From Bacillota bacterium (GTDB lineage Bacteria; Bacillota; Clostridia; Acetivibrionales; Acetivibrionaceae), in contig JAEWSG010000225.1 in assembly GCA_023398495.1 (NCBI GenBank), positions 1 to 64,000 on the forward strand: a stretch of DNA of 64,000 bases, given 5' to 3'. This document shows, piece after piece, positions 8,900-18,057 of the stretch (within the stretch, counting starts at the first letter, position 1; every line of letters starts with the position of its first letter). The notes beneath the pieces are model-generated. The model did not search any database, was not told the origin of the DNA, and saw only the letters and a list, made by a program, of their open reading frames with translations. The translations under genes and the position numbers were made by a program.

Positions 8900-9255
8900 G
8901 TTGTGTTTTTCTATACTACATATTGATCCAGGATAAGAACTTTCTAGATTGGATGGAATGGAATAGTTTGGACAGAAGTGAAAATTACTTTTACCTTAGT
9001 ATTTCTTAGTATTTCTAATAATAATTTCTATAAGTGCACTAAAGTGTTGATTTTTTTTTGGTAATATGATAGCATGATTTTAAATTATTAAATCTGTTTT
9101 GCTTTTCAAGTTAATTTTTTACTTTTCAATAAATTTTATGTTCTATGGTTTTATTCATATGTTAATTAGAAACTTCGTGTTATATGATTATTAAATAAAT
9201 TTAGACTGATAATAATAGAAGTAATCGATAAACATACAGAGGGGAAAGTGAAAGA

Positions 9256-9828
9256 GTGAAGGCTTTCAACTATATCAGTGATTTATTTGAGATTGTTAAT
9301 AAAGCTGTTATTAGTGACGAATCCGGTAAACAGCTTGGATTTAATGATGGCATTGAAGAAATTATCCAGGTTATAAAAACACAAGCATCTCAAGGCAAAA
9401 AAGTAATATTTATTGGTAATGGAGGAAGTGCCGCAATTGCGAGCCACGGTGCTTTAGATTTTTGGAAAAACTGTGGACTTCGTGCAATGAGTTTTAATGA
9501 AGGCTCACTTTTAACCTGTGTAGGTAACGATTATGGGTATGCGTATGTATTTGAAAAACCTATAGAAATGTTTGCTAATGAGGGAGATGTCCTGATTGCA
9601 ATAAGCAGTTCCGGTAAGTCTGAAAATATTCTTAGAGGTGTCAATGCGGCAAGGGAATTGAATTGTAAGGTTATAAGCCTTTCGGGATTTTCTGAAGATA
9701 ATCCTTTAAAAACCAGAGGACTTGTAAATGTTTACATTCCATCGGGTGAGTATGGGTTCGTTGAGTTGGCTCATCAAATTGTAATACACATGATTGTAGA
9801 CATAATTTTAAAGGATAAAACAAGGTAG
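9256..9828 (+). CDS. gmhA: Phosphoheptose isomerase GmhA-like (SIS domain)
   Basis: The 190-residue protein is one SIS domain with GNGGSAAIASHGALDF near residue 55, a phosphate-binding loop ISSSGKSENI near residue 117 and a C-terminal FVELAHQIVIHMI helix, all in GmhA positions. GmhA converts sedoheptulose-7-phosphate to D-glycero-D-manno-heptose-7-phosphate. The start is GTG after GAGGGG. It is the first gene of a long one-strand island and is followed by gmhB and an HldE-like gene, so a heptose product is likely. A DnaA-associated DiaA or another sugar isomerase is less likely given this context. Confidence 0.88.
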   Translation: MKAFNYISDLFEIVNKAVISDESGKQLGFNDGIEEIIQVIKTQASQGKKVIFIGNGGSAAIASHGALDFWKNCGLRAMSFNEGSLLTCVGNDYGYAYVFEKPIEMFANEGDVLIAISSSGKSENILRGVNAARELNCKVISLSGFSEDNPLKTRGLVNVYIPSGEYGFVELAHQIVIHMIVDIILKDKTR

Positions 9829-9837
9829 GTTTTTATA

Positions 9838-10380
9838 ATGGAGAAATTGTTTCCAGCAATATTTATCGATAGAGATGGAGTAATATGTAAAGAAAAAAGC
9901 TATATTACTTCTTTGGAACAGATGGAAATATATCCTTTCGCACAAGAGGCAGTCAGAAGGCTGCGTGATGCTGGATTTAAGACAATTATAGTTACTAACC
10001 AATCTGCAGTCGGCAGAGGGATGATGAGTGAAGAAACACTTAAGCAAATTAATGAGTATTTACAGAAAATTATTCCCGTTGACGGACTATATTATTGCCC
10101 TCACTATCCTCCAGAGACAGAGGAAATAAAGCCCTATCGCATAAATTGCAGTTGTAGAAAACCAAAAGCAGGTATGATTTATACTGCAAGAGATGAACAT
10201 AAAATCGATTTGAGTAAATCATATATAGTTGGAGACCGGTCCAGTGATATTTTAGCAGGTAAAAATGCATCAGTCAAAACAGTTTTGGTACGTACTGGGT
10301 ATGGGAGTATGACTGCTACCGACATAAACCCGGATTATATATTTAATGATCTTATGGAATTCATAGAATTTATTATATAG
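9838..10380 (+). CDS. gmhB: Heptose-1,7-bisphosphate 7-phosphatase GmhB-like (HAD)
   Basis: The 180-residue HAD-IIIA phosphatase has motif I FIDRDGVI (nucleophile and acid Asp), motif II TNQS near residue 52, and the GmhB zinc loop YYCPHYPP followed by NCSCRKPKAGM (Cys-His-Cys-Cys), then VGDRSSDI as motif IV. GmhB removes the 7-phosphate of D-glycero-manno-heptose-1,7-bisphosphate. The ATG follows gmhA by 9 bases with an AAGGTAGG site, implying one operon. The zinc loop and neighbours separate it from histidinol phosphatase. Confidence 0.9.
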   Translation: MEKLFPAIFIDRDGVICKEKSYITSLEQMEIYPFAQEAVRRLRDAGFKTIIVTNQSAVGRGMMSEETLKQINEYLQKIIPVDGLYYCPHYPPETEEIKPYRINCSCRKPKAGMIYTARDEHKIDLSKSYIVGDRSSDILAGKNASVKTVLVRTGYGSMTATDINPDYIFNDLMEFIEFII

Positions 10381-10479
10381 TTCCTCTGATTATTTCAGCG
10401 GAATTAATACCTTTAACTGCAGCTTCTGCAGTGTTATCAAGTTTGTGGAATTAATATTTTAAAAGAGGGTGAATACTTT

Positions 10480-12036
10480 ATGAAGCAAGCTATAAAGAGT
10501 ACCTCTAAGATTGTAAGCCAGTCTGAGTTCAACAGGATGCGAGAAGGATTTCGTGAAGAAGGTCAGAAGGTTATCCACTGCCATGGAGCCTTTGATTTAC
10601 TACATCCTGGCCATATTGCCCACCTGGAGGAAGCAAAGGGTCTGGGAGGCATTCTGGTTGTTTCGGTAACTTCAGCACCATATATAAATAAGGGTCCAGG
10701 CCATCCTTATTTTTCAGACGAACTAAGGATGAAATCATTGGCGGCACTTAGCTGTGTTGATTATGTCATTTTATCTGAGGCTGTTACTGCCGAAGAGATG
10801 TTTGATGTTATAAAGCCGGATCTTTATGTAAAAGGAGCGGAATACAAAGATGTATCAAATGATATCACCCAAAATATAAATAAAGAAGTAGACAAGGTTC
10901 GTTCGTATGGGGGAGAGGTCTATTTTACCAACGGGGTTGTGTTTAGTTCATCAAAGATTATCAACAACAACTTTTCCGTATATTCGCCTGATACAACAGC
11001 ATATGCAAAAGATCTTTCAAAAAAGTATTCCTTCAATGAGATCCGAAGTATTGTAGAAGATATGAAGTCTTTAAAGGTACTTGTTGTGGGAGATATTATA
11101 GTTGATGAGTATATTTTCTGCAGCGTACAAGGACTAATGTCAAAGGATAGAGCATTTTCCTCAAGACACATGAAAGAGGAGAGGTATCTAGGTGGTTCTC
11201 TGGCAGTGGCAAGGCACTTAGCGAATTTCTCAGACAACGTCACAGTGTGTGGAATAGTTGGAGATGAACCACATATTCATACCCAAATATTAAATGATCT
11301 AAGTAAGGACATGCATGTCAATTTGCAGTTTGATCATGAATATAGAACCATAATAAAGAGGCGGTTCGTTGAAAGACGTGGAATAAGAGAAGAATATGAA
11401 AAGCTTTTCTCAATAAATTACCTTAATGAGGATAACCAGAATATTAAAGTAAGCAAAGAAAGTTTTTACAATAACCTCAATGAGATTGTATCAAATTTTG
11501 ATATGGTTATTTTAACTGATTTTGGCCATGGACTGGTTGATAATACAGTAATGGAAATACTTCAGGAAAAAGCTGTATTTCTAGCTGTTAATTGCCAAAC
11601 AAATTCATCAAATTATGGTACAAATCTCATTACAAAGTATAAAAGAGCTGATACGTTTACCTTAGATGAAAGAGAACTCATGCTTGCATTTGCAAACCGT
11701 TCTGAGGATAAAGAACGACAGTTGATAAATTTGATGAAACACTTGCAAAGCAAGATGGGGTGGCTTACTTTAGGTTCTCTTGGATGTATGGGTGCGGGTA
11801 AGAATTATGAAGTTAGCAAAAATCCGGCGTTAACTCTTACAGTACAGGATACAGTAGGAGCAGGTGATGCCTTTTTCGCACTGGCAGTTTTGTGTGCATG
11901 TATTAATGCACCTCTGGATGTAGGGTCTTTTTTGGGTAGTATTGCAGGTGCAATTGCATCAAATATTATAGGTAATTCCAGACCTGTTGGCAAGATAGAA
12001 CTTTTAAAGTTTGCAAATTCCCTACTTAAGTTTTAG
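10480..12036 (+). CDS. HldE-like bifunctional nucleotidyltransferase/PfkB kinase, domain order reversed
   Basis: The first 165 or so residues form a cytidylyltransferase-like fold with the HxGH motif in GAFDLLHPGHIAHLEEAK and a second-site SSSKII segment. Residues 200-518 form a PfkB/ribokinase fold with LGGSLAVARHLA (sugar site) and DTVGAGDAFF (catalytic Asp). In Escherichia coli HldE the kinase is first and the transferase second, so this is the reverse order. Together the domains could phosphorylate heptose-7-phosphate at C1 and, after GmhB, activate heptose-1-phosphate with a nucleotide. Base choice (ADP or other) cannot be read from sequence. The gene follows gmhA-gmhB with an AGAGGGTG ribosome site. 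Confidence 0.82.
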   Translation: MKQAIKSTSKIVSQSEFNRMREGFREEGQKVIHCHGAFDLLHPGHIAHLEEAKGLGGILVVSVTSAPYINKGPGHPYFSDELRMKSLAALSCVDYVILSEAVTAEEMFDVIKPDLYVKGAEYKDVSNDITQNINKEVDKVRSYGGEVYFTNGVVFSSSKIINNNFSVYSPDTTAYAKDLSKKYSFNEIRSIVEDMKSLKVLVVGDIIVDEYIFCSVQGLMSKDRAFSSRHMKEERYLGGSLAVARHLANFSDNVTVCGIVGDEPHIHTQILNDLSKDMHVNLQFDHEYRTIIKRRFVERRGIREEYEKLFSINYLNEDNQNIKVSKESFYNNLNEIVSNFDMVILTDFGHGLVDNTVMEILQEKAVFLAVNCQTNSSNYGTNLITKYKRADTFTLDERELMLAFANRSEDKERQLINLMKHLQSKMGWLTLGSLGCMGAGKNYEVSKNPALTLTVQDTVGAGDAFFALAVLCACINAPLDVGSFLGSIAGAIASNIIGNSRPVGKIELLKFANSLLKF

Positions 12037-12109
12037 TAATATAAGAGTTTACAGCAAAGGTCTACTATAAACAACTTTAAGAACAATATAAAAAAGGGAG
12101 TCCTATACT

Positions 12110-13174
12110 TTGGCTGACGAACTAAGAATTGATTCGCATAAGTTAATACTTCATCCTGAGAGAGTGTCAAAATGGCTTAATGGTGACAATATTTATCCAA
12201 TATGTATTGAGATTTCGCCCTCGGGAGGCTGCAACCACAGATGCGTTTTCTGTGGGCTTGACTACCTTGGATATAAGCCTGTGCTTCTTGATAAGGATCT
12301 TATTTTGAAAAATCTAAAGAGTATGAAGGAAAAGGGCCTCAAGAGCATTGTAGTAGCGGGTGAAGGTGAACCATTATTGAATAAGAATACTCCTTCAATA
12401 ATAAACGGAGCAAAAGATTTTGGACTTGATGTCGCGATGTCATCTAATGGCGTTTTATTTTCTAAGGAGATAGCAAAGGAGTGTCTCGGTTCACTTACAT
12501 GGATTCGTTTTAGTGTAAATGCAGGATCTGATAAGACACATCAGATAGTCCACAGGGGGGGAACGGAGGATTTCAGTAAGGCTGTTTCCAATATAGAGAG
12601 CGCAGTAGCAGTAAAGCGCGACAATAGATTAAAAACTACTATAGGTGTACAAATGCTCCTTATTCCTGAGAATGCACATGAGGTAGTCGGTTTTGCTAAA
12701 AATCTTAAGGAGATTGGTGTTAACTATTTTACTGTTAAACCTTTTTCCAAGCATCCGAAGAGTACATGTACTATTGACCCTGGCTTTGATTATAGAGAAT
12801 ATCTTGATATGGAGGATGAGCTTAAGGCATTGAACTCTGAAGAATTTCAGGTGATTTTTCGCTCAAGTTCAATGAAAAAGAAAGCAAAAGAAAAGTGCTA
12901 TGACAAGTGTAATGGTATTCCATTCTGGGCTTATATTGACTCGAATGCAGAAATATGGGCGTGTATAGCGTATATTGGAGATAAAAATTTTTCCTTTGGA
13001 AATTTGAAGGATAGTAGCATTGTTGATATATGGGAAAGTGAAAATAAGAAAAAAGTAGTTAATAGAATTCTTAATATGGACATAACAAATTGCCGTGAAT
13101 TGTGCAGGTTGGATGAGATTAACAAGTATTTGCATGAGCTCAAAAATCCTGGAGACCATGCAAATTTTATTTGA
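12110..13174 (+). CDS. Radical SAM/SPASM-like enzyme 1 of the glycan island
   Basis: The 354-residue protein has the cluster motif CNHRCVFC (Cys 41, 45 and 48), a GEGEP SAM-binding motif near residue 82, and a C-terminal region with scattered Cys (CYDKC, WACIAY, CRELC) typical of SPASM/Twitch auxiliary cluster sites. The substrate is not deducible. Lying between hldE-like and transketolase genes, it probably acts on a sugar or sugar nucleotide, or on a flagellin-linked glycan. The start is TTG with GGGAG upstream. Its last residues (HANFI) resemble those of the next gene (HINFI), suggesting the two share a family or partner surface. Confidence 0.8.
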   Translation: MADELRIDSHKLILHPERVSKWLNGDNIYPICIEISPSGGCNHRCVFCGLDYLGYKPVLLDKDLILKNLKSMKEKGLKSIVVAGEGEPLLNKNTPSIINGAKDFGLDVAMSSNGVLFSKEIAKECLGSLTWIRFSVNAGSDKTHQIVHRGGTEDFSKAVSNIESAVAVKRDNRLKTTIGVQMLLIPENAHEVVGFAKNLKEIGVNYFTVKPFSKHPKSTCTIDPGFDYREYLDMEDELKALNSEEFQVIFRSSSMKKKAKEKCYDKCNGIPFWAYIDSNAEIWACIAYIGDKNFSFGNLKDSSIVDIWESENKKKVVNRILNMDITNCRELCRLDEINKYLHELKNPGDHANFI

Positions 13175-13263
13175 TTATAGGTGATTATATAATCCCATTT
13201 TGATGTATTTCTATACTTAAGATGAGAAATAGTAAACATAACAAAAAATACTGGAGGCTCGTT

Positions 13264-14337
13264 ATGGATATTAAAGCAACTCCTTACAGCAATCTGAAAG
13301 TGTTTACCCATTTTGAAAAACTAAATTCTATAAAAAGCGGTACTCGTACAGCACCTGTATATATAAGGTTGAAGCCTACTAATATATGTAATCATCATTG
13401 CTATTACTGCAGCTATGCGGATAGCGACCTTGCACTTAGAGATGACGTAAATCCAAAGGATTATATTCCATGGTCAAAGATGAAGGAAATTATCGATGAT
13501 ATGGGCAGTATGGGGGTTAAAGGGGTAACCTTGAGTGGTGGAGGTGAACCTTTAGTTTATGATTATATTGTTGAGACAATGGACTCCATACTTGGAAAAG
13601 GTATCAATCTCTCAATAATAACAAATGGACAGCTTTTGTGTGGCGAAGCAGCTAAATCACTTTGCAGGGCAAAGTGGGTAAGAATTTCATTTGATGCGGC
13701 ATCGAGAGAAGTCTATTCTAAAATCAGAGGAATACATGAAGGTTCTTTTGACAGGGTATGTGAAAATATTGGGAATTTTGCCCGGATTAAGCCTGAGGAA
13801 TGTGAACTTGGTATTAACTTTGTAATTAACCACGAAAATGCCCATCAGGTGTATGATGTTGCAAAGCTGGTGCGAGATTTAGGTGCGAACCATATAAAAT
13901 ATACTGCAAGAATTACAAAGGATCTCGATAGCTACCATCAGCCATTTAAAGATAATGCAGTAGAGCAGATCCATAGGGCAAAGAGTGAATTGACACGAGA
14001 AGGGTTTATTGTCATAAACAAGTATGAAGAAGATTTTGAATTTTCCACAGTCTTTAAGAGAGTTTATTCCAAGTGTTATGCAAAAGAGTTTCTTACAATA
14101 ATAGCTGCCGACTGCAAGGTTTATTTCTGCCACGATAAAGCATATGTAAAAAGCGGTGTTGTAGGTGATTTAAGGCAGATGTCTTTTAAGGAACTATGGT
14201 TTTCACCTGAGGTATATGAGAGATATAAGAATTTTAACGCACAAAAGGAATGTTGTCATCATTGTGTATATGACGATAGGAATATGATGTTGAATTCATT
14301 TTTTTCACTAAATGATAATCATATAAACTTTATTTAA
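13264..14337 (+). CDS. Radical SAM/SPASM enzyme 2 of the glycan island
   Basis: The 357-residue protein carries CNHHCYYC (Cys 42, 46 and 49), the GGGEP motif near residue 95, and a C-terminal SPASM-like region with CYAKEF, CKVYFCHDKAY, GDLRQMSFKELW and CCHHC. The SPASM part suggests extra iron-sulfur clusters used in dehydrogenation, epimerisation or cross-linking. The ATG at 13264 has CTGGAGG upstream; an earlier ATG at 13222 lacks a good site. It sits 11 bases before the transketolase genes. Substrate unknown; a sugar-modifying role is inferred from context. Confidence 0.8.
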   Translation: MDIKATPYSNLKVFTHFEKLNSIKSGTRTAPVYIRLKPTNICNHHCYYCSYADSDLALRDDVNPKDYIPWSKMKEIIDDMGSMGVKGVTLSGGGEPLVYDYIVETMDSILGKGINLSIITNGQLLCGEAAKSLCRAKWVRISFDAASREVYSKIRGIHEGSFDRVCENIGNFARIKPEECELGINFVINHENAHQVYDVAKLVRDLGANHIKYTARITKDLDSYHQPFKDNAVEQIHRAKSELTREGFIVINKYEEDFEFSTVFKRVYSKCYAKEFLTIIAADCKVYFCHDKAYVKSGVVGDLRQMSFKELWFSPEVYERYKNFNAQKECCHHCVYDDRNMMLNSFFSLNDNHINFI

Positions 14338-14348
14338 GGAGAATTTTT

Positions 14349-15182
14349 GTGGACAATCAATTGGATGATATATCAAAAGAACTTAGAAGAAAAATATTTA
14401 AAATGATATATAAAGCTGGTGGAGGCCATATAGCACCGTCTCTATCCATAGTTGAAATACTTACTGCATTATATTTTGGAGGAGTAATGAAGTATGATGC
14501 TGCAAACCCCCATTGGGAAGGCAGAGATAGGTTTGTGCTAAGTAAAGGTCACGCCAGTGCGGCATTATTCTCGGTTTTGGCACAGGCGGGTTATTTTGAA
14601 AGCAAAGTTCTAGACACATATTGCCAGAAAGGTTCTATTCTTGGGGGACATCCCGATATGCACAAGGTTCCCGGTGTGGAAGCTTCAACGGGAGCATTAG
14701 GTCATGGTTTCCTGTATGCATCGGGCATGGCACTGGCGGGGAAACTTAACAGGAAGGATTATAGAGTTTTCGTACTTTTAGGTGATGGAGAATGCCAGGA
14801 AGGTTCGATATGGGAGGCCGCTCTTTTTGCAGCTCAGCAAAAGCTTGGGAATTTGACGGTTATTGTTGACTACAATAAACTTCAGGCAATGGATAGGTTG
14901 AAAAACATAATAGGACTTGAGCCCTTTGAAAGTAAGTGGAGGGCGTTTGGTTGGGATGTTGTCGAGGTGGATGGACATGATACGGGTTCCCTTGTAAATG
15001 TTTTAGATAAAAGCATATCTTCTGATGCTGTTCCAAAGGTGGTAATTGCTCATACTATCAAAGGTAAAGGGATTTCTTTTATGGAAAATGTACCTATATG
15101 GCATTACAGGATGCCAAATGAAGATGAAATGAAAATAGTATTCCATGATTTGGATATTACATTGGAGGAGCTGACAAACTAA
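14349..15182 (+). CDS. Transketolase, N-terminal (TPP-binding) subunit
   Basis: The 277-residue chain is the N-terminal half of a split transketolase. It has AGGGHIAPSLSIVEILTALYFG (start His), LSKGHASAALFSVLA, GALGHGF, and the TPP motif GDGECQEGSIWEA through VDYNKLQAMD. Split transketolases transfer two-carbon units between ketoses and aldoses. It overlaps the C-terminal subunit by one base. In this island it could make sedoheptulose-7-phosphate, the substrate of GmhA. The start is GTG with AAGGAGAA upstream. Confidence 0.93.
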   Translation: MDNQLDDISKELRRKIFKMIYKAGGGHIAPSLSIVEILTALYFGGVMKYDAANPHWEGRDRFVLSKGHASAALFSVLAQAGYFESKVLDTYCQKGSILGGHPDMHKVPGVEASTGALGHGFLYASGMALAGKLNRKDYRVFVLLGDGECQEGSIWEAALFAAQQKLGNLTVIVDYNKLQAMDRLKNIIGLEPFESKWRAFGWDVVEVDGHDTGSLVNVLDKSISSDAVPKVVIAHTIKGKGISFMENVPIWHYRMPNEDEMKIVFHDLDITLEELTN

Positions 15183-16114
15183 TGAGAACAGCATATCTAT
15201 CCGCATTGTATGATTTATCTAAAACTAATAAGGATGTTCTTGCCCTGATCTCAGATAATGGGGCAATTGTGTATGATAAGTATCGTCAGGATTTTCCAGA
15301 ACAATTTATTAATTTTGGAATTTCAGAGGCCAATATGGTCGCCTCTGCTGCAGGATTGGCAAGCTGTGGTAAAATACCATTTGCTTACACCATTGCACCT
15401 TTCCTGACTATGCGGGCTTTTGAATTTGTAAGAAATGATGTCTGCCTTCAAAACCAGAATGTAAAACTTGTTGGTACAGGTGCAGGTTTTGTATATAGCA
15501 GTCTAGGCCCTACACATCATGCTACGGAAGATCTGGCTGTTATGAGGGTACTTCCTAATTTGACAATATTTTCTCCGGCAAGTCCTATGGAGGTTAAAAA
15601 AGCCACTGTAACCGCAGCAGAAATTAAAGGGCCTGTTTATTTAAGACTCGGAACCAATAAAGAGCCAGAAATATATGATGGTGATTATGACTTTGTGATT
15701 GGAAAGGGTGTTACCCTTTTGGATGGGAATGACGTTACTCTGGTTTCTACAGGTTCAATAGTTTTTGATGTATTGCAGGCTGCAAAGGAGTTGCAGGATG
15801 AGGGTATATATGCCAGAGTAATTAATATTCATACAGTAAAACCTCTCGATGAAGATATTTTAATTAAGGCTGTTAAGGAAACGCACGCAGTTATAACTAT
15901 TGAGGAACACAGCATAATTGGTGGTTTAGGAAGTGCAGCTGCGGAAGTGATACTTGAAAATAGTTTGGATGCATGCGTGTTTGAAAGAATGGGTTTAAAG
16001 GATATCTTTTGTAAAGGTTATGGATCACATAAGGATTTAAAGTCAATGAATGGTCTTTCAAAAGAAAATATTAAAAACAGGGCAAAAATTGTTATAAAAA
16101 AGAAACAGAAATAG
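15182..16114 (+). CDS. Transketolase, C-terminal (pyrimidine-binding) subunit
   Basis: The 310-residue chain supplies the other half: a pyrimidine-binding domain with INFGISEANMVASAAGLA (the Glu that activates TPP) and GPTHHATEDLAVMRVLPN, then the transketolase C-terminal domain with INIHTVKPLDED and EEHSIIGGLGSAAAE. The ATG overlaps the N-subunit stop (TAATG), so the two are made in equal amounts. DXS-type and pyruvate-dehydrogenase E1-type alternatives are less likely, because the pair matches the two-gene transketolase layout common in Clostridia. Confidence 0.93.
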   Translation: MRTAYLSALYDLSKTNKDVLALISDNGAIVYDKYRQDFPEQFINFGISEANMVASAAGLASCGKIPFAYTIAPFLTMRAFEFVRNDVCLQNQNVKLVGTGAGFVYSSLGPTHHATEDLAVMRVLPNLTIFSPASPMEVKKATVTAAEIKGPVYLRLGTNKEPEIYDGDYDFVIGKGVTLLDGNDVTLVSTGSIVFDVLQAAKELQDEGIYARVINIHTVKPLDEDILIKAVKETHAVITIEEHSIIGGLGSAAAEVILENSLDACVFERMGLKDIFCKGYGSHKDLKSMNGLSKENIKNRAKIVIKKKQK

Positions 16115-16152
16115 GATAATCTTTAAAGAAACAAAAAGTAAGGATGATATAT

Positions 16153-16815
16153 ATGGCATATATAGATTTTGTATCCAAACTGCATAAAAGGACAAAAAGA
16201 GATTACGTTGAGAGAGTAATAAGCGATGATAAAGCATCGTGTGCTGCTGTTGCCAAGCAGTTTGATAAGGACTATTGGGATGGGGATAGAAAATACGGCT
16301 ATGGTGGCTACAAATACGATGGAAGATGGCGTGTCGTGGCGGAAGAAATGGCAAAGTACTATAACCTGCGGCCAGGGCAAAGGATACTGGATGTGGGTTG
16401 CGGCAAAGGATTTCTGCTATATGAATTTACACAAGTGGTACCGGGAATAGAGGTTTATGGCATAGACTTTTCCCAATATGCAATTGAAAATGCCAAAGAA
16501 GAAATCAGGCAATACTTAAGGGTTGGACTTGCACAGGAACTTCCCTATGAGGATAAGTCCTTTGACCTGGTGTACTCCATAACAACCCTGCACAATTTAT
16601 ATGTTTTTGAGCTAAAGAGTGCAATACAGCATATGCAGAGAGTATCAAAGGGTAATAGCTATATAATGGTGGAATCATACAGGAATGAAGTTGAAAAAGC
16701 AAATCTGCTGTATTGGCAGCTGACCTGTGAAGGTTTTTATACTCCAGAGGAGTGGGAATGGCTTTATAGAGAATGGGGATACACTGGAGATTATAGTTTT
16801 ATATATTTTGAGTAG
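16153..16815 (+). CDS. Class I SAM-dependent methyltransferase (glycan island)
   Basis: The 220-residue protein has motif I ILDVGCGKGFLLYEF near residue 80, an acidic motif II VYGIDFSQYAIENAK and the post-motif LPYEDKSFDLVYS. It is a small-molecule-type Rossmann methyltransferase. The substrate is probably a sugar made by neighbouring genes (O- or C-methylation), an inference from context. The ATG at 16153 is favoured by AAGGATGA upstream over the ATG at 16144. Confidence 0.8.
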   Translation: MAYIDFVSKLHKRTKRDYVERVISDDKASCAAVAKQFDKDYWDGDRKYGYGGYKYDGRWRVVAEEMAKYYNLRPGQRILDVGCGKGFLLYEFTQVVPGIEVYGIDFSQYAIENAKEEIRQYLRVGLAQELPYEDKSFDLVYSITTLHNLYVFELKSAIQHMQRVSKGNSYIMVESYRNEVEKANLLYWQLTCEGFYTPEEWEWLYREWGYTGDYSFIYFE

Positions 16816-16897
16816 GTGAATTTAATGAAGGTATTGCAAAAATGATATTTAATTAATAGTACAGGTAGTGATTAACTGGTTAAGAGGAGAGCACATT

Positions 16898-18037
16898 ATG
16901 GAAGCTTCATTTATTGAATTTTATGGAAAACATAAAATTTCTCCTGTAAGGCAAGATATTTCTGATATAAAAAGGCATTTTGAAAGAAGAGAAGGGCTTT
17001 ATAAGCAATTAGGTCTATTACCAACCTTCTTTGAAGGTAAGACGGTTTTAGAGGTAGGGCCGGGTTCTGGTTATAATTCAATTTACACAGCAAGCCTAAA
17101 ACCCAAAATGTATCATTTGGTGGAGGGGAATCCCACTGGAGTCAGTGACATGGAGAGGCTTTTTGGAGAATTCTATGAATGGACTAATAATGCTGTCATT
17201 TTTCCGACTATCTTAGAGAATTATAAATGTGAATTATTATATGACTTTGTTATATGTGAGGGAATGCTACCTGCTATGAGTGACCCCACAAATCTATTGC
17301 AGCTATTGGCAAAGTACGTAAAACCAGGTGGTGTCCTGATAATAACTTGTATAGATTCTATTTCCGGTGCTTCGGAAAATTTGAGGCACTTAATTGGGCA
17401 ACTCTTAATCTGGGATGTTGACAATGTTGAAAGAATGCTTAGTATATTATTGCCGGTTTTTTCTCCGCATTTAAATACTCTGGCAGCAATGAGCAGGAGG
17501 CATGATGACTGGATCCTTGATAATATAATTAATCCTGTAGGAATAGCGGAAACATTAAGCATTTCCACCGCAATACAAGTACTGGAAGATGAATTTGATG
17601 TGTATTGTGCATCCCTAAACATGTTTACAGATTGGAGATGGTATAAGTCATTATACGGGGATAACAAAAGCTTTAATGAAATGGCTCTTAATCAATACTG
17701 GACACTGGTTCATAATTTTATTGATTATAGAAAAGTACTTTTGCCGAGATGTTCTGAAGATAATAAAAAGCTATATCAGTTATTTGATAAATTTAGAATT
17801 AGAACGAGGGATCTGGTGGGAACCCGGAATACAAGTATTATAGATGAATTGATATGTCTGTTGGATAAGATTGTAGTTGAAATAGGAAGTTTTTCAGAAG
17901 AACTTACCCAGCCATTTCTTGAGGTTCTTGAAATGCTCAGAATGGACAAAATAAAACCTGATTTAGTTGCTAATAGTGCTAATTTCAAGTCTTATTTCGG
18001 AAGAGGCCAACAGTATCTGAGTTTTGTAAGAAAGTAA
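16898..18037 (+). CDS. SAM-dependent methyltransferase with helical C-terminal extension
   Basis: The 379-residue protein has a Rossmann motif I TVLEVGPGSGYNSIYTA near residue 50, a later YDFVICEGMLPAM motif and VKPGGVLIITC. The last 200 residues are mostly helical with no recognised motif and may bind the acceptor or a partner. It is likely a methyltransferase acting on a glycan. The ATG at 16898 with AGAGGAGAG upstream is preferred over GTG 16868. The next gene starts 20 bases later. Confidence 0.72.
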   Translation: MEASFIEFYGKHKISPVRQDISDIKRHFERREGLYKQLGLLPTFFEGKTVLEVGPGSGYNSIYTASLKPKMYHLVEGNPTGVSDMERLFGEFYEWTNNAVIFPTILENYKCELLYDFVICEGMLPAMSDPTNLLQLLAKYVKPGGVLIITCIDSISGASENLRHLIGQLLIWDVDNVERMLSILLPVFSPHLNTLAAMSRRHDDWILDNIINPVGIAETLSISTAIQVLEDEFDVYCASLNMFTDWRWYKSLYGDNKSFNEMALNQYWTLVHNFIDYRKVLLPRCSEDNKKLYQLFDKFRIRTRDLVGTRNTSIIDELICLLDKIVVEIGSFSEELTQPFLEVLEMLRMDKIKPDLVANSANFKSYFGRGQQYLSFVRK

Positions 18038-18057
18038 CCAAATTGGGGGTTAATATA

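Noticed and set aside
9047..9070. Sigma-A promoter before gmhA (TTGATT and TATGAT)
   Set aside because: The spacing is only 12 bases, too short for a working pair.
9192..9231. Sigma-D promoter before gmhA
   Set aside because: CGATAA at 9226-9231 is suggestive, but no TAAA-like box stands 14-16 bases upstream.
10419..10435. ACTGCAG-CTT-CTGCAGT palindrome before the HldE-like gene
   Set aside because: It is short and has no T-tract; it could be chance, and I cannot assign a role.
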